NCBI RefSeq assembly: GCF_003385185.1
Contig: NZ_PQHZ01000018.1
Span: 51,053-115,052, forward strand
DNA length: 64,000 nt
Source: Amycolatopsis palatopharyngis
Lineage (GTDB): Bacteria > Actinomycetota > Actinomycetes > Mycobacteriales > Pseudonocardiaceae
Direction of reading: 5' to 3'
Numbering within the stretch: the first letter of the stretch is position 1; the number at the start of each line of letters is the position of its first letter. The notes beneath the pieces were generated by a model. It did not search any database and had not been told where the DNA came from. It worked only from the letters and a program-made list of their open reading frames with translations. Of this stretch, positions 50,916 through 60,500 are shown one piece after another. The position numbers and the translations under genes were made by a program.

Positions 50916-52136
50916 TTCGTGCGAGCCGGTCGGGGCCGTGGGCAGCGGGCTGTCGGCCAGCAGCTTCTTGATCGGGCCCAGGGCGGCTTCGACGCTCACC
51001 TTTGACATCGCGAGATCGCGCAGGGTCGCGAACACCTTACTCTGGCGAAACATCAGCCGCGCGAGTCTGCGCGATGTGTCCTGTGCGGCTTCGACACGGG
51101 GACGTTGGTTCTCCTCGTATATGCGCAGCAGTTCCGGAACGTCGCGTGCGGTCGCGCCCCGTAAGGTCCTGGCCAGCACTCCCGCGGACTCCATCGCCAT
51201 CCCGGCGCCGATTCCCGCGGTGGGCAGGAAACCAGCCGCGGCATCACCGAGTAGAACGACCCGGCCGGTCGACCACCTTTTGGCCCGGCAGTCGGTCAGC
51301 GGCCAGTAGTAGGGGTTCCGGCTGGTCGCGAGTGTGTCGAGTATCCGCGCGATCCGACTGTCGCATGTGGTCAGACTCGTCCGGATATGCGCGGCGAAGC
51401 GTGTGGGACCGGCTTCCGTGTCCGCGCGCGCTCCACCGACAAAGACGCCGAGGCCGTTGCGCACGGGATAGCTGCCCACGAAGAAGTCCTCGCCCCACAA
51501 CTCCTCGCCGAGGTCGGTGGCCGCGTCGGGCTCAAGCCAGATCACCCAGCCGCCCCAACCAGTGTCGACGACGCTGACCTGATCGCGGTGAAGCACAAGA
51601 TACCTGGTCGTCGAATGAATACCATCGGCGGCGATCACCAGGTCGAAGCCGGCCTCGAACTCCTCGTTCCCGCTGCGGAGGGTCGCCACGGTCTCCTTGC
51701 CGGAATCGCTCAGCCGTCTCACCGACGTGTCGTAGGAGACGGTGCCACCGTCCGCCGACAACACGGACAGCAACTGCCCCCTGCTGATCCCCCGGTAATC
51801 CCCGAAACGGCCGACGATTCTGGCCAACGAGTCCTCGCGAACCAACCGACCGGTGTGCGCGCGCAATCCGTACCGGCCGAGAGCCACGCTGGCCGCCAGG
51901 TAGCGGTCGCGTCCTTCGAGTTCGGCAATGACCGGATCGGTCATGGGCATGAGTGCGAGCATGTAACCCTCGTCCGCGTCGGCTCCCGCGCGCTCCACCA
52001 GCGTCGGATGGAGTCCGTGGCGCCGCAACAACTGGGCGATGGTCACTCCCGCGACCCCTGCTCCGACGATCAGTATCCGCAGCGGGTCATCCGCGGTGGT
52101 CGCAATCTGAATAAGCGCAGGAGTTGGGGTTAACAT
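50913..52136 (-). CDS. FAD-dependent aromatic-type monooxygenase (PHBH fold)
   Basis: The 407-residue flavoprotein has the group A monooxygenase motifs: GxGxxG in ILIVGAGVAGVTIAQLL near residue 24, the DG motif in LVIAADGIHSTTR, and the GD motif in RVVLLGDAAAGFLPTAGIGAG. It probably hydroxylates a small aromatic or polyketide-like compound, or inactivates a drug in the manner of tetracycline-type monooxygenases. It is divergent from a TetR regulator, with two near-identical palindromes between them, so it is likely induced by its own substrate. Confidence 0.83.
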   Translation of the reverse strand: MLTPTPALIQIATTADDPLRILIVGAGVAGVTIAQLLRRHGLHPTLVERAGADADEGYMLALMPMTDPVIAELEGRDRYLAASVALGRYGLRAHTGRLVREDSLARIVGRFGDYRGISRGQLLSVLSADGGTVSYDTSVRRLSDSGKETVATLRSGNEEFEAGFDLVIAADGIHSTTRYLVLHRDQVSVVDTGWGGWVIWLEPDAATDLGEELWGEDFFVGSYPVRNGLGVFVGGARADTEAGPTRFAAHIRTSLTTCDSRIARILDTLATSRNPYYWPLTDCRAKRWSTGRVVLLGDAAAGFLPTAGIGAGMAMESAGVLARTLRGATARDVPELLRIYEENQRPRVEAAQDTSRRLARLMFRQSKVFATLRDLAMSKVSVEAALGPIKKLLADSPLPTAPTGSHE

Positions 52137-52150
52137 ATCTATCCTTCCGT

Positions 52151-52168
52151 GTGGACCAGATGGTCCAC
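52151..52168. promoter_or_regulatory. TetR operator copy 1
   Basis: GTGGACCAGATGGTCCAC is an 18-base palindrome with eight matched pairs. It lies 15 bases before the monooxygenase start on the minus strand. Confidence 0.75.
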
Positions 52169-52195
52169 ATCAACGATAACACCAATGCGACCCTA

Positions 52196-52213
52196 GTGGA
52201 CCGGTTGGTCCAC
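52196..52213. promoter_or_regulatory. TetR operator copy 2
   Basis: GTGGACCGGTTGGTCCAC repeats copy 1 with two central changes, 45 bases further on and 20 bases before the TetR start. The two sites flank the divergent promoters, which suggests autoregulation. Confidence 0.75.
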
Positions 52214-52232
52214 AGAGATGTAGTCTGGCTCC

Positions 52233-52871
52233 ATGGCGCGGGACGAGATAGGAGTTATGGCTGCCGATCGATGGCAGTCGCTCATGGAGGCGGCGGCACG
52301 AGAGTTCGCTTCGCATGGCTACGAGCGGGCTTCGTTGAATCGCATCATCCGGGCCTGCGGCATGAGTAAGAGCTCCTTCTATCACTACGTTCGCTCGAAG
52401 GAAGAACTCTTTGACCGTCTCATCGACGACATCACGGCTGCACTTGCTCGCGAGATCGAGGTACCGCAACCACACGAGTTCACCGTCGGCGATTTCTGGG
52501 CAAGGGCCGAAGAACTGCTGGACCGATTGCTCGACCTCGCGGGCCGCGAACCTTCGTTCGGGGACCTCGGCAGGATGTTCTACCTGCCCGGTGCGCCTGC
52601 GGGGGAGCACAGTGCTCTCGGCAGGCTGCTGGCGGCGATCGAGACATGGCTCGAGCAGACACTCGCGGTCGGGCGTGCGTGCGGTTCCGTGCGGGACGAT
52701 CTGCCCGCGCCGTTGCAGGCCCAGATGACGATGGCGATCGTGCGCGTCTTCGACGAATGGGGCGTGCGGCATCGCGAAGAGCTGGATGCGGATGAGGAGC
52801 AGCAGCTCGCGCGAGCGCAACTCGACGCCCTCAAGCGCCTCTTGGCCCCCGATCCGGCAGCTTCCCGGTAA
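52233..52871 (+). CDS. TetR-family regulator of the FAD monooxygenase
   Basis: The 212-residue TetR protein has the N-terminal HTH in LMEAAAREFASHGYERASL, then NRIIRACGMSKSSFYHYVRSKEELF. The variable ligand domain (about 70-212) has acidic segments and a C-terminal EEQQLARAQLDALKRLL helix. It is divergent from the monooxygenase gene, with two matching palindromes in the 96-base gap. The start is ATG 52233. Confidence 0.88.
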   Translation: MARDEIGVMAADRWQSLMEAAAREFASHGYERASLNRIIRACGMSKSSFYHYVRSKEELFDRLIDDITAALAREIEVPQPHEFTVGDFWARAEELLDRLLDLAGREPSFGDLGRMFYLPGAPAGEHSALGRLLAAIETWLEQTLAVGRACGSVRDDLPAPLQAQMTMAIVRVFDEWGVRHREELDADEEQQLARAQLDALKRLLAPDPAASR

Positions 52872-52885
52872 AGCGCGATACTCGG

Positions 52886-53386
52886 GTGGTGAGCGAAACG
52901 GGCAACGAGGACGAGGTCGTCGACTGGTTCATCGACCAGTTCGCGCAGTTCTGGCGCTCGCAGGGCGCGGCTAAGTCCGAAGGCAGGATCGTCGGGTTCA
53001 TGCTCGTGTGCGGCAAGGACCGCGTCTCCGCCGACGAGATCGCGAAGGGTGCGGGTGTCAGCAGGGGATCGACCTCTGTGTACCTGAGGAGCCTGACCGA
53101 GGTCGGCTTCGTCCAGCGGGTTCCGGGCGAAAGCAAGGCGCGGATGTACACAATGGACGTCGATGTGTGGGGCAGCTTCCTGCGCAACGAGCGGGACTAC
53201 CTGAAGAAGCAGCGCGCGCTGGCGGAGACCGCGCTCGACCGGCTGCCGCATCTCGACGCCAAGAGCCGCAACCGGCTGGTGAACATGCGGGACTACATGA
53301 CCTGGCTCGACGGATACCACGAAGTGCTCACCGAGCAGTGGGATCGGGTCAAGGCCGAACGCGGTCCCGCCGGGGAAGCGGAATGA
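52886..53386 (+). CDS. GbsR/MarR-type transcriptional regulator
   Basis: The 166-residue regulator has a GbsR-like layout: an N-terminal helix EVVDWFIDQFAQFWRSQGAAKSEGRI in parts, then a winged helix DRVSADEIAKGAGVSRGSTSVYLRSL and RVPGESKARMYTM wing, and a helical C-terminus. Start GTG 52886 or 52889. The last 38 bases overlap antisense with the 3' end of the siderophore ATPase gene (53349-53386). Whether it controls that importer or the upstream genes is not clear. Confidence 0.82.
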   Translation: MVSETGNEDEVVDWFIDQFAQFWRSQGAAKSEGRIVGFMLVCGKDRVSADEIAKGAGVSRGSTSVYLRSLTEVGFVQRVPGESKARMYTMDVDVWGSFLRNERDYLKKQRALAETALDRLPHLDAKSRNRLVNMRDYMTWLDGYHEVLTEQWDRVKAERGPAGEAE

Positions 53387-54158
53387 CCATCGGCGTGCCC
53401 GCATTCGGATCCGGCACGACGTCGCAGTCGAGGCAGAACACCTCGGTGACCAGTTCCGTGGTCAGCACCGTCGCCGGATCGCCGGCCGCCACGACCCGGC
53501 CCTCGGCCATGACGACGAGGTTCGTGGCATAGCGCGCCGCCTGGTTCAGGTCGTGCAGTACCGCCACGACCGTGCGCCCTTCGTAATGCAACCGCGCGCA
53601 CAGCTCGAGCACCTCGAACTGGTGCGCGATGTCGAGGAACGTGGTCGGCTCGTCCAGCAGAACGATGTCGGTGTCCTGCGCGAGGACCATGGCGAACCAG
53701 GCCCGCTGCCGCTGCCCGCCGGACAACTCGCTCAGCTGCCTGCTCGCACTACCGGCCAGATCCGTCTGCTCCAGCGCCCGCGCGACGGCCACGTCGTCGG
53801 CCGGGCTCCACTGCCGGAGTGGCCGGTGATGCGGATAGCGCCCTCGGCGGACCAGGTCGCGCACCGTGATTCGATCAGGTGCCACCGGACTCTGTGGTAG
53901 CAACGCCAGCTGTCGCGCGACCGCCTTGCCCCGATAGCCGCGCAAGCTCTTTCCGCGCAACAGGATCTGGCCCGACTGCGGCCGCACCACCCGTGCCATG
54001 GACTTGAGCACAGTGGACTTGCCACACCCGTTGGGGCCGATCAGGACGGTTAACTCGCCCTGCGGGATGTCCAAGTTGAGGTCTTGCACGACCGGCACCC
54101 CGCCGTACCCCAGTGTCGCCTGGTCGGCTCGCAGGAAATCCAGTCCTTTTTCGTTCAC
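53349..54158 (-). CDS. FepC-like siderophore ABC importer ATPase
   Basis: The 269-residue ATPase has Walker A GPNGCGKST, signature LSGGQRQRAWFAMVLAQ, Walker B IVLLDEPTTFLD and the H-loop LHDLNQAARYA, the usual pattern for iron-siderophore importers (DEPTTFLDIAHQ is especially typical). The start is GTG 54158 in a GTGA overlap with the permease gene; an extended upstream frame is the shadow of that permease. It is the last gene of the fecBCDE-type operon. Confidence 0.9.
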   Translation of the reverse strand: MNEKGLDFLRADQATLGYGGVPVVQDLNLDIPQGELTVLIGPNGCGKSTVLKSMARVVRPQSGQILLRGKSLRGYRGKAVARQLALLPQSPVAPDRITVRDLVRRGRYPHHRPLRQWSPADDVAVARALEQTDLAGSASRQLSELSGGQRQRAWFAMVLAQDTDIVLLDEPTTFLDIAHQFEVLELCARLHYEGRTVVAVLHDLNQAARYATNLVVMAEGRVVAAGDPATVLTTELVTEVFCLDCDVVPDPNAGTPMVIPLPRRDRVRP

Positions 54159-55213
54159 AGCACACCCTTCCGCCACTCGCGGATCAGCAGGTGCCCGAGG
54201 TAGACACCGCCGATAGCCATCGTGAAGATCCCGACGGGAAGCCGTTCGCCGATCGGCGAGTGCTGTGCGGCGAGGTCGGCGAGCACCAGCAGCAGGGCGC
54301 CTGTCAGCCCCGACGACATCGGATTCGCACCCGGAGCGCCCGACAGCCGTTTGGCGATGTTCGGCGCGGTGAGCGCGACGAACGCGATGGGGCCGGCCAC
54401 ACTCACCGCCGCAGCCGAAAGGACGACCGAGACGACGACCACCCACACCCGCGCCGAGCGCGGCCCGGCTCCCAGGCTTTCTGCCAGCTCATCGCCGAGC
54501 TCCGTGACGGCGACGCGGCCCGCCAGCAGCGACACGGCCGGTACGACGACCGCGAGTGCCAGCCAGATCGTCGCCGCGTGTTCCCAGGACCGCGCGGCGA
54601 GGCTTCCGTTCAGGTAGGCCGAAAGCACGCTTGCCCTGTCCCGTGCCGCCACATAGACGACGTAGTGCGTGAACGCGGCGGACATCGCCGCGACGCCGAT
54701 CCCGGCGATGATCAGCCGTCCCGGATGCCGGAAACCGCTGCCCGTCGACATATAGACGAGCAGCACCGCGGCGGCACCGCCGAGCACGGCACCCACTGGA
54801 ACCGGGATCAACCCAGGCACGAGCAGGCCGAAGAAAGCCGCCCCGGCACCCGCTCCAGAGCCAACCCCGATCACATCGGGGCTACCGAGTGGGTTTCGGG
54901 CGACCGACTGGAAGAGTGCTCCGGCAATCCCGAGAGCGAGTCCCGTGCCGATCGCCACGACCAGCCGTGGCCCGCGCAGCCGTTCGAGCACGAACTCCGC
55001 GCTGCCCTCGGCCCCGCCGGCCAGCGCGGCAGGCAGGTCCGCGAGGGGGATACCCGCTCTCCCGACGGTCAACGTCGCCACCGCCGCCAGTCCGAGGGCG
55101 AGTGCGAGCGCGATCGTCAGCAGCATCGACCTGCGGTGCACCGGCACCACGACCGCGCCACCCAGCCGCACCACGGGACGACGCTCGTCCCGGGGCAGGG
55201 TCGCGTACCCCAT
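54155..55213 (-). CDS. FecCD-family siderophore permease (second subunit)
   Basis: The 352-residue permease has about nine or ten helices and FecCD hallmarks: GPRLVVAIGTGLALGIAGALFQ, RNPLGSPDVIGVGSGAG and the coupling region VAGPIAFVALTAPNIAKRL. The N-terminal 30 residues are basic. The start is ATG 55213, overlapping the previous permease stop by one base (TGATG). It forms a heterodimer with the next-encoded permease. Confidence 0.9.
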   Translation of the reverse strand: MGYATLPRDERRPVVRLGGAVVVPVHRRSMLLTIALALALGLAAVATLTVGRAGIPLADLPAALAGGAEGSAEFVLERLRGPRLVVAIGTGLALGIAGALFQSVARNPLGSPDVIGVGSGAGAGAAFFGLLVPGLIPVPVGAVLGGAAAVLLVYMSTGSGFRHPGRLIIAGIGVAAMSAAFTHYVVYVAARDRASVLSAYLNGSLAARSWEHAATIWLALAVVVPAVSLLAGRVAVTELGDELAESLGAGPRSARVWVVVVSVVLSAAAVSVAGPIAFVALTAPNIAKRLSGAPGANPMSSGLTGALLLVLADLAAQHSPIGERLPVGIFTMAIGGVYLGHLLIREWRKGVL

Positions 55214-56229
55214 CACATGGCACCCCGCATGCGTCGCACGGCATAGAGCAGGAACGGCGCGCCCGCGAACGCCGCGACCACACCGACCATGAGTTCCTGT
55301 GGGCGCACGAGTACCCGTCCGAGTACGTCGGCCAGCAACAGCAGGCTGGGGCCGAGCAGGAGCGCACACGGAAGCTGCACCCGGAAGTCGATCCCGGCGA
55401 CGGCCCGGACGATGTGCGGTACCGCAAGCCCGACGAACGCGATCGGGCCGACGGCCGCCGTCGCGCCCGCGCTGAGCAGGGTCGCCGCCGCGAGGCCGCC
55501 CGCTCGCGCGAGGGTCGCGTTGGCTCCCACCGCAACCGCTGCCTCGTCGCCGAGCGCGAGCGCGTTCAGCGCGGGCGCCAGTACGAGTGCCAGCAGGCAT
55601 CCGGCGAGCGTGACCGGCAGTACCGACAGCAGCGTGTCGAAGTCCCGGCCTGCGAGCGAGCCAACGACCCAGTAGCGGTAGCTGTCGAACACGTCCGGCA
55701 GGCTCAGGGTGACGGCCTGGATGTAGGCGCCGAGCACGGCGGACACCACCGCGCCGACCAGCACCAGCCGGACGAGTCCGGTGCCCGCGCCCGCAGTGCC
55801 GATGACATAGACCCCCGCACCCGCGACGACCGCGCCGGGCAGCGCCCACCACACCGTCGCGCTTGCGCTCTGCGCGCCGAGCAACGCGCTGGCGGTGACG
55901 ATCGCGGCGGCCGCGCCCATGTTGATCCCGAGCAGGCCCGGTTCCGCCAACGGGTTGCGCGTGATGGCCTGCAGGAGCGTTCCCGCGACGGCGAGCCCGG
56001 CACCGGCGAGGATGCCGAGGGCCGTGCGTGGGTATCGGCTCTCGACGACCGTGGTGAGGAACGGGTCCGCGGTTCCCGTCAGCGCGTGCCAGACGTCGGC
56101 GGGTGAAGTGGCTTTGCCGCCCAGCATGAGACTGAGCCCGGCGGCGGTCACCAGGAGCGCGAGTCCGGCGCACAGGAGCAACGTGTGCTGTGGGCCCGCG
56201 GTACGAGCCTGCTGGGGTGGTGCGGTCAC
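55213..56229 (-). CDS. FecCD-family siderophore permease (first subunit)
   Basis: The 338-residue permease has YPRTALGILAGAGLAVAGTL, RNPLAEPGLLGINMGAAAA and VGPIAFVGLAVPHIVRAVAG, the FecCD fingerprints in the expected order. It pairs with the downstream permease. It follows the binding-protein gene by 12 bases, so the whole importer is a single transcription unit reading from about 57,300 down to 53,349. Confidence 0.9.
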   Translation of the reverse strand: MTAPPQQARTAGPQHTLLLCAGLALLVTAAGLSLMLGGKATSPADVWHALTGTADPFLTTVVESRYPRTALGILAGAGLAVAGTLLQAITRNPLAEPGLLGINMGAAAAIVTASALLGAQSASATVWWALPGAVVAGAGVYVIGTAGAGTGLVRLVLVGAVVSAVLGAYIQAVTLSLPDVFDSYRYWVVGSLAGRDFDTLLSVLPVTLAGCLLALVLAPALNALALGDEAAVAVGANATLARAGGLAAATLLSAGATAAVGPIAFVGLAVPHIVRAVAGIDFRVQLPCALLLGPSLLLLADVLGRVLVRPQELMVGVVAAFAGAPFLLYAVRRMRGAM

Positions 56230-56241
56230 GGGCGGAGTGGG

Positions 56242-57279
56242 TTACCGGTCGAGCTTGGCGATCGCCGCGTCGATCTCGGGCAGGTAGCGGTCGATCACCC
56301 AGGGAACCGTCAATGGGTTGATGATGGAGGAGGCGGTGACGAAGGAGTTGTCCGCACTGGCCACGACGCTGCCCCGCTCGACGGCCGGAATGCTCCTGTA
56401 CAGCGGCTGGGCCTCGATCTCCTGCTTCGTCTCCGGGTTGGCGTAGAACGTGAAGACCAGGTCGCTGTCACGCAGCCGGTCGGCCTGTTCCAATCCGATC
56501 AGGGCGGAGTCGGTTCCCTCGGTCTCGGGCAGGGACTCCACGACGGGATCGACGGCCAGGCCCAGTTTGGACACCATCGCGACGCGCTGTTCGTCGGGGA
56601 GGAACACGCCGAGCGTGCCGGGGCCGTTGGTGTAGATGTAGGAGAACGTCACGTCGCCGTAGGCGGGCCGCGTCGCCGCCGTCTCGGTGAACCGTTGCTC
56701 GATCCCGGCGATCAACTCGCCAGCGTCGGCCGTCCTGCCCAGCGCCTTGCCGATGATCGAGATCTGTTCGTCCCAGTCGGTGCTCCAGGCCTCGCCGGGG
56801 TAGGCGACGGTCGGCGCGATGTCGTTGAGGATGTCGAACTGTTCCTGCGTGATGCCCGACCACGGCGCGAGAATGACGTCGGGCGCGAGTTCGACGACGG
56901 CTTCGAAGTCGATGTCCTCGCCGCCGGTGAACTGAGTGGGCAGCTGCCCACCCTCGGCTGTCACGGCTTCGTGGATCCACGGCAGGTAGCCGGTCTCGTC
57001 GCTGCCCCATTCGTAGCTCTCGATTCCGACCGGGGTCTGACCGAGGGCGATCGCCGTCTCGGCGGAGCCCTGGCCCAGCGTCACGATCCGTTCCGGGCGC
57101 TGCGGGATCTCGGCAGTGCCGAGGGCGCTATCGATCGTGACGGGGAAGGCGTCACCGACCCGGGAACCCGACGCGGTCTCGGTCGTGGACGCGGCACCGC
57201 AGCCGCTGAGGCCGATGGCGGCGACGGCGAGGTCGGCGCCGAGCGCACGCAGGCGCCGTCTTCCCAAGGTTGCGTTCAT
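56242..57279 (-). CDS. Iron-siderophore-binding lipoprotein
   Basis: The 345-residue binding protein (FepB/FhuD-like, TroA fold) has a signal peptide ending in the lipobox IGLSGCG (Cys about residue 27). Motifs ERIVTLGQGSAETAIALGQTP in parts, VELAPDVILAPWSGI and the C-terminal WVIDRYLPEIDAAIAKL fit the family. A Fe-siderophore ligand is inferred from the operon. It is the first gene; an iron-box-like sequence lies 46-64 bases before its start. Confidence 0.9.
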   Translation of the reverse strand: MNATLGRRRLRALGADLAVAAIGLSGCGAASTTETASGSRVGDAFPVTIDSALGTAEIPQRPERIVTLGQGSAETAIALGQTPVGIESYEWGSDETGYLPWIHEAVTAEGGQLPTQFTGGEDIDFEAVVELAPDVILAPWSGITQEQFDILNDIAPTVAYPGEAWSTDWDEQISIIGKALGRTADAGELIAGIEQRFTETAATRPAYGDVTFSYIYTNGPGTLGVFLPDEQRVAMVSKLGLAVDPVVESLPETEGTDSALIGLEQADRLRDSDLVFTFYANPETKQEIEAQPLYRSIPAVERGSVVASADNSFVTASSIINPLTVPWVIDRYLPEIDAAIAKLDR

Positions 57280-57324
57280 CTGTGAGGTCCTTCGCTGGGT
57301 GCGCTCGACTCGGATCAGTCGTAT

Positions 57325-57343
57325 GAAGGGCAGACTAACCTAA
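57325..57343 (-). promoter_or_regulatory. IdeR/DmdR-type iron box, imperfect
   Basis: Read on the minus strand the 19 bases begin TTAGGTTAGTCTGCC. About 14 of 19 positions match the actinobacterial iron-box consensus (TTAGGTTAG-S-CTAACCTAA); the promoter-distal half is exact and the other weak. Its place upstream of the siderophore operon supports iron repression. Confidence 0.6.
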
Positions 57344-57545
57344 GTTTCATAACTTCTGAACGTGTGGGGTGTCACCGTTCCTGTCGTCGCCACACCGCCG
57401 CTCGGCTCAGCGCTTTACCTGGTTATTACTCCTGTTGGTTGATCGCTTGCTGTGGCTCTGGCTGGTTGCCTGTTCAAGGAGTCGCGGTATGGCTGGGGTT
57501 GTGTCTGTCGGGGATGCCGCTCACTGCAAGCTGAGGGGATCTCTC
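57344..57545. other. Leader region of the RHS gene
   Basis: About 200 bases lie between the iron box and the chosen RHS start. An open frame runs through it, but its translation (Leu/Trp-rich, no signal peptide logic) does not look like part of the secreted protein. No promoter was assigned. Confidence 0.4.
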
Positions 57546-60500
57546 ATGCGTTCGTCCCGTAAGCCGGGGTTCTTGTCGCGCGCCCTGATCACGGCGTTGT
57601 TCGTGGCGCTGCTGCTGGTGGGAATGCCGGTGGGTGCGCCCGTGACGTCGCCCGGGAGCACGGATCTCGGCCTGGGTCGTTTGTGGAGTTCGGTTGTCGG
57701 GCTGTTCTCGCCCGACCCGGTAGCCGCGGAACCGGCCGTTCGGAAGGCTTCCGCACCCGAACAACCGCCGAAGCCGCCGAAACGGGTCAAGGAGCTGGTG
57801 GCGAAGCGGTCGGCGACGACCAAGGTGTTCGCGATGTCGGACGGGCGGACCGAGGTGGAGATTTCGCCCGAGCCGCAGCACTTCCGGGATGGCGATGGAT
57901 GGTCCGACATCGACACGACGGTGGTGGAGCGGGGCCGGGACGGGTACCGGTTCGGCAACGACAAGAACAGGTTCCGCAGTGATTTCGGCGACAAGAGCGA
58001 CAAGCTGGTGCGGTTCGAGGCGGCCGGTAAGCAGGTGGCGCTGGGGATCGCGGGCGAGTCGCGGGAGCTGACGCCGCGGGTGCAGGGCGACACCGTCACC
58101 TATCCGGATGCCTTTGGTAGCGCGGATCTCGAGTACGAGGTGACCGGGGAGGCCCTGAAGGAGCGGATCGTGCTGCCCTCACCGGTGGGTGAGTCGGTGT
58201 TCCGTTTCACGATGCGGCTGGGCGGCGTGACCGCGCGGCAGCAGCCGGACGGGTCGATCGGGTTCTTCGCCAAGGGCGCGGCCGGCGAGCATGGGCCGCC
58301 GTTGTTCGTGATGCCGCGTCCGTTCATGTTCGACAGCAACGAAGACGGAAAGTCGCCGCACGGCAAGGTTTTCAGCGACAAGGTCACCCAGACTGTCGAG
58401 CAGCAGGGTGCGAACATCACGGTGACGGTGGCCGCGGACGAGGATTGGTTGGGGGCGCCGGAGCGCCAGTATCCGGTGGTGATCGACCCGACGATCAAGA
58501 TCGAGCCGACCCCGACCACCGGCGAGGATGTGCAGATCTGGTCGGACACCCCGACCCGAAACGATGGTTCGAGCTACCGGCTCTCGGTCGGTACCGACCC
58601 GTGGGGTGTGGCGCGGAGCCTGCTGAAGTTCGACACCTCGGTGGTTCCCGCAGGTACGTCGTTGGCGTCGGCGCGGCTGCGGACGTACTACGACAGCGAG
58701 TTGCACACCGCGGTGAACAACGTGGAGATCGAGGCACGTCGAATCACCCAGGCCTTCTCGGAGGACACCGCCACCTGGAACTCCGCGAGCCAGGACTTCG
58801 CCGAGGCGGGACTGTCCACTGAGGTCAAGCAGGCGAACAAGGCGAACGTGTGGCACGAGTTCGACGTGCGTAACATCGCGCAGTCCTGGGTGTCGGGCTC
58901 GGCGCAGAACCACGGGCTGATGCTCAAGGCGACCGACGAGGCGCTGAACCGGGGCGGAGCGATCTACCAGGCCGCGGAGTACGCCTACGGCGGCGAGGTG
59001 GCGAACCGGCCGAAGCTGATCCTGACGTATGGCAGGCCGAGTGTGAACCTGCACTACCCGACGACGATCCGTTCGACGGGTGCGGAGTTGCAGTGGGATC
59101 CCTACGTTGATCCGCAGCCGACGAACCCGGCCGACGACGTCGTGGAGTACCAGGTGCACCGCACGGTGTATCAGGCGTTCACGCCGTCGCGGTACACGCT
59201 CGTCGCGCCGTTGTCACCGGATACGACGAGTTTCACGGACACGACGGCACGCCCGACACCCGCGGACTCACCGGACCCGTTCGGGGCGGCGTACTACTAC
59301 ATGATCGTGGCCAAGACCAGGGATGGGCAGCTGATCCCCGGTCCGACGCAGGTCGCGCGGCTGCCAAAGGCTGGCCGAGTCACGCAGATCCTGCAGACGG
59401 CCGAGGCGACGACGTTGTCCTCGGGACAACCGGACACGAACCTGGACACGTTCGGCGGTCAGAAGTGGTTGTCGGCCGGGATCGGTTCGTCGACCTACGG
59501 AACGACCAGGCCCGTGGTGAGTTTCCCTGACCTGTCCTCGATTCCCGCGAACGCGCGGATCGAGGAGGCCGAGGTCGGCCTGTGGGGCTTCTACTCCTGG
59601 GGCAGTGGTGCCAGGATAAATGTGCACCAGCTGAATGAGTCGTTCGTGGAGAGTGAGGCGACCTGGCGGCGGGCATCGGCGGCAACTGCCTGGACCGCGG
59701 GCGGCGGCACGTACGGCACGATGGCCGACCAGCTGACCACGGTGACGAACGATCCGAAGTGGAACTGGTGGAACGTCTCCGACTTGGTGCAGAACTGGGT
59801 CAACGATCCATCGTCGAACCACGGAATGCTGGTCCGGCTCAATGACACGACGGTCGAGCAGCGCGCCTTGTTCCTGTCTGACGAGGCCGCGGAACCGCAG
59901 TTGCGGCCCAACCTCGTGGTGACCTACACCGAGCCGACGGCGGAGTCCACCTACTACGCGCCGGACACCCCCTCGATGCGGATGATCCCGGGTGACGAGT
60001 ACACGGTGCCGGTGACGCTGACCAACACCACCGGGGAGACCTGGTCGGCGGGCAACCGGGTGCTGTCCTACCGCTGGGGTCTGCCGGACGGCACCGATGT
60101 CACCACCGGCGGCAACCGGCTGGAGACCTCGCTGCCCGCGGATGTTCCGCCGATGGGCACGGTTACCGTGCAGGCGCGGGTGAAAACGCCGATCCAGAGC
60201 GCGGCGGGGAACAAGCGCGAGCAGTTCGTGCTCAGCTGGGACCTGCGCAACACCACCGACGGCAGCTGGCTCTCCGGCACGGGCGGGATTCCGGCGCTGC
60301 CGCAGAACGTGACGGTCGAGGACCCGACCAGCGATGAGCTGGGGCTGGAGAAGTTCTACTCCTATGTGGGCAAGTCCACAGGGGCGGGATCGAACGTGCT
60401 GGTCAACCAGTACGCCGGCAACACCGTGTTCTCCTACGACGCCTTGTCGAACCCGGGGCGGGGGCTGTCGACGTTCCTGCGGATGACCTACAACAGCATG

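Noticed and set aside
54155..56173. One 672-codon minus-strand frame over both FecCD permeases
   Set aside because: Only its last 352 codons match a permease; the upstream part is the wrong frame of the first permease, which has its own reading frame 55213-56229.
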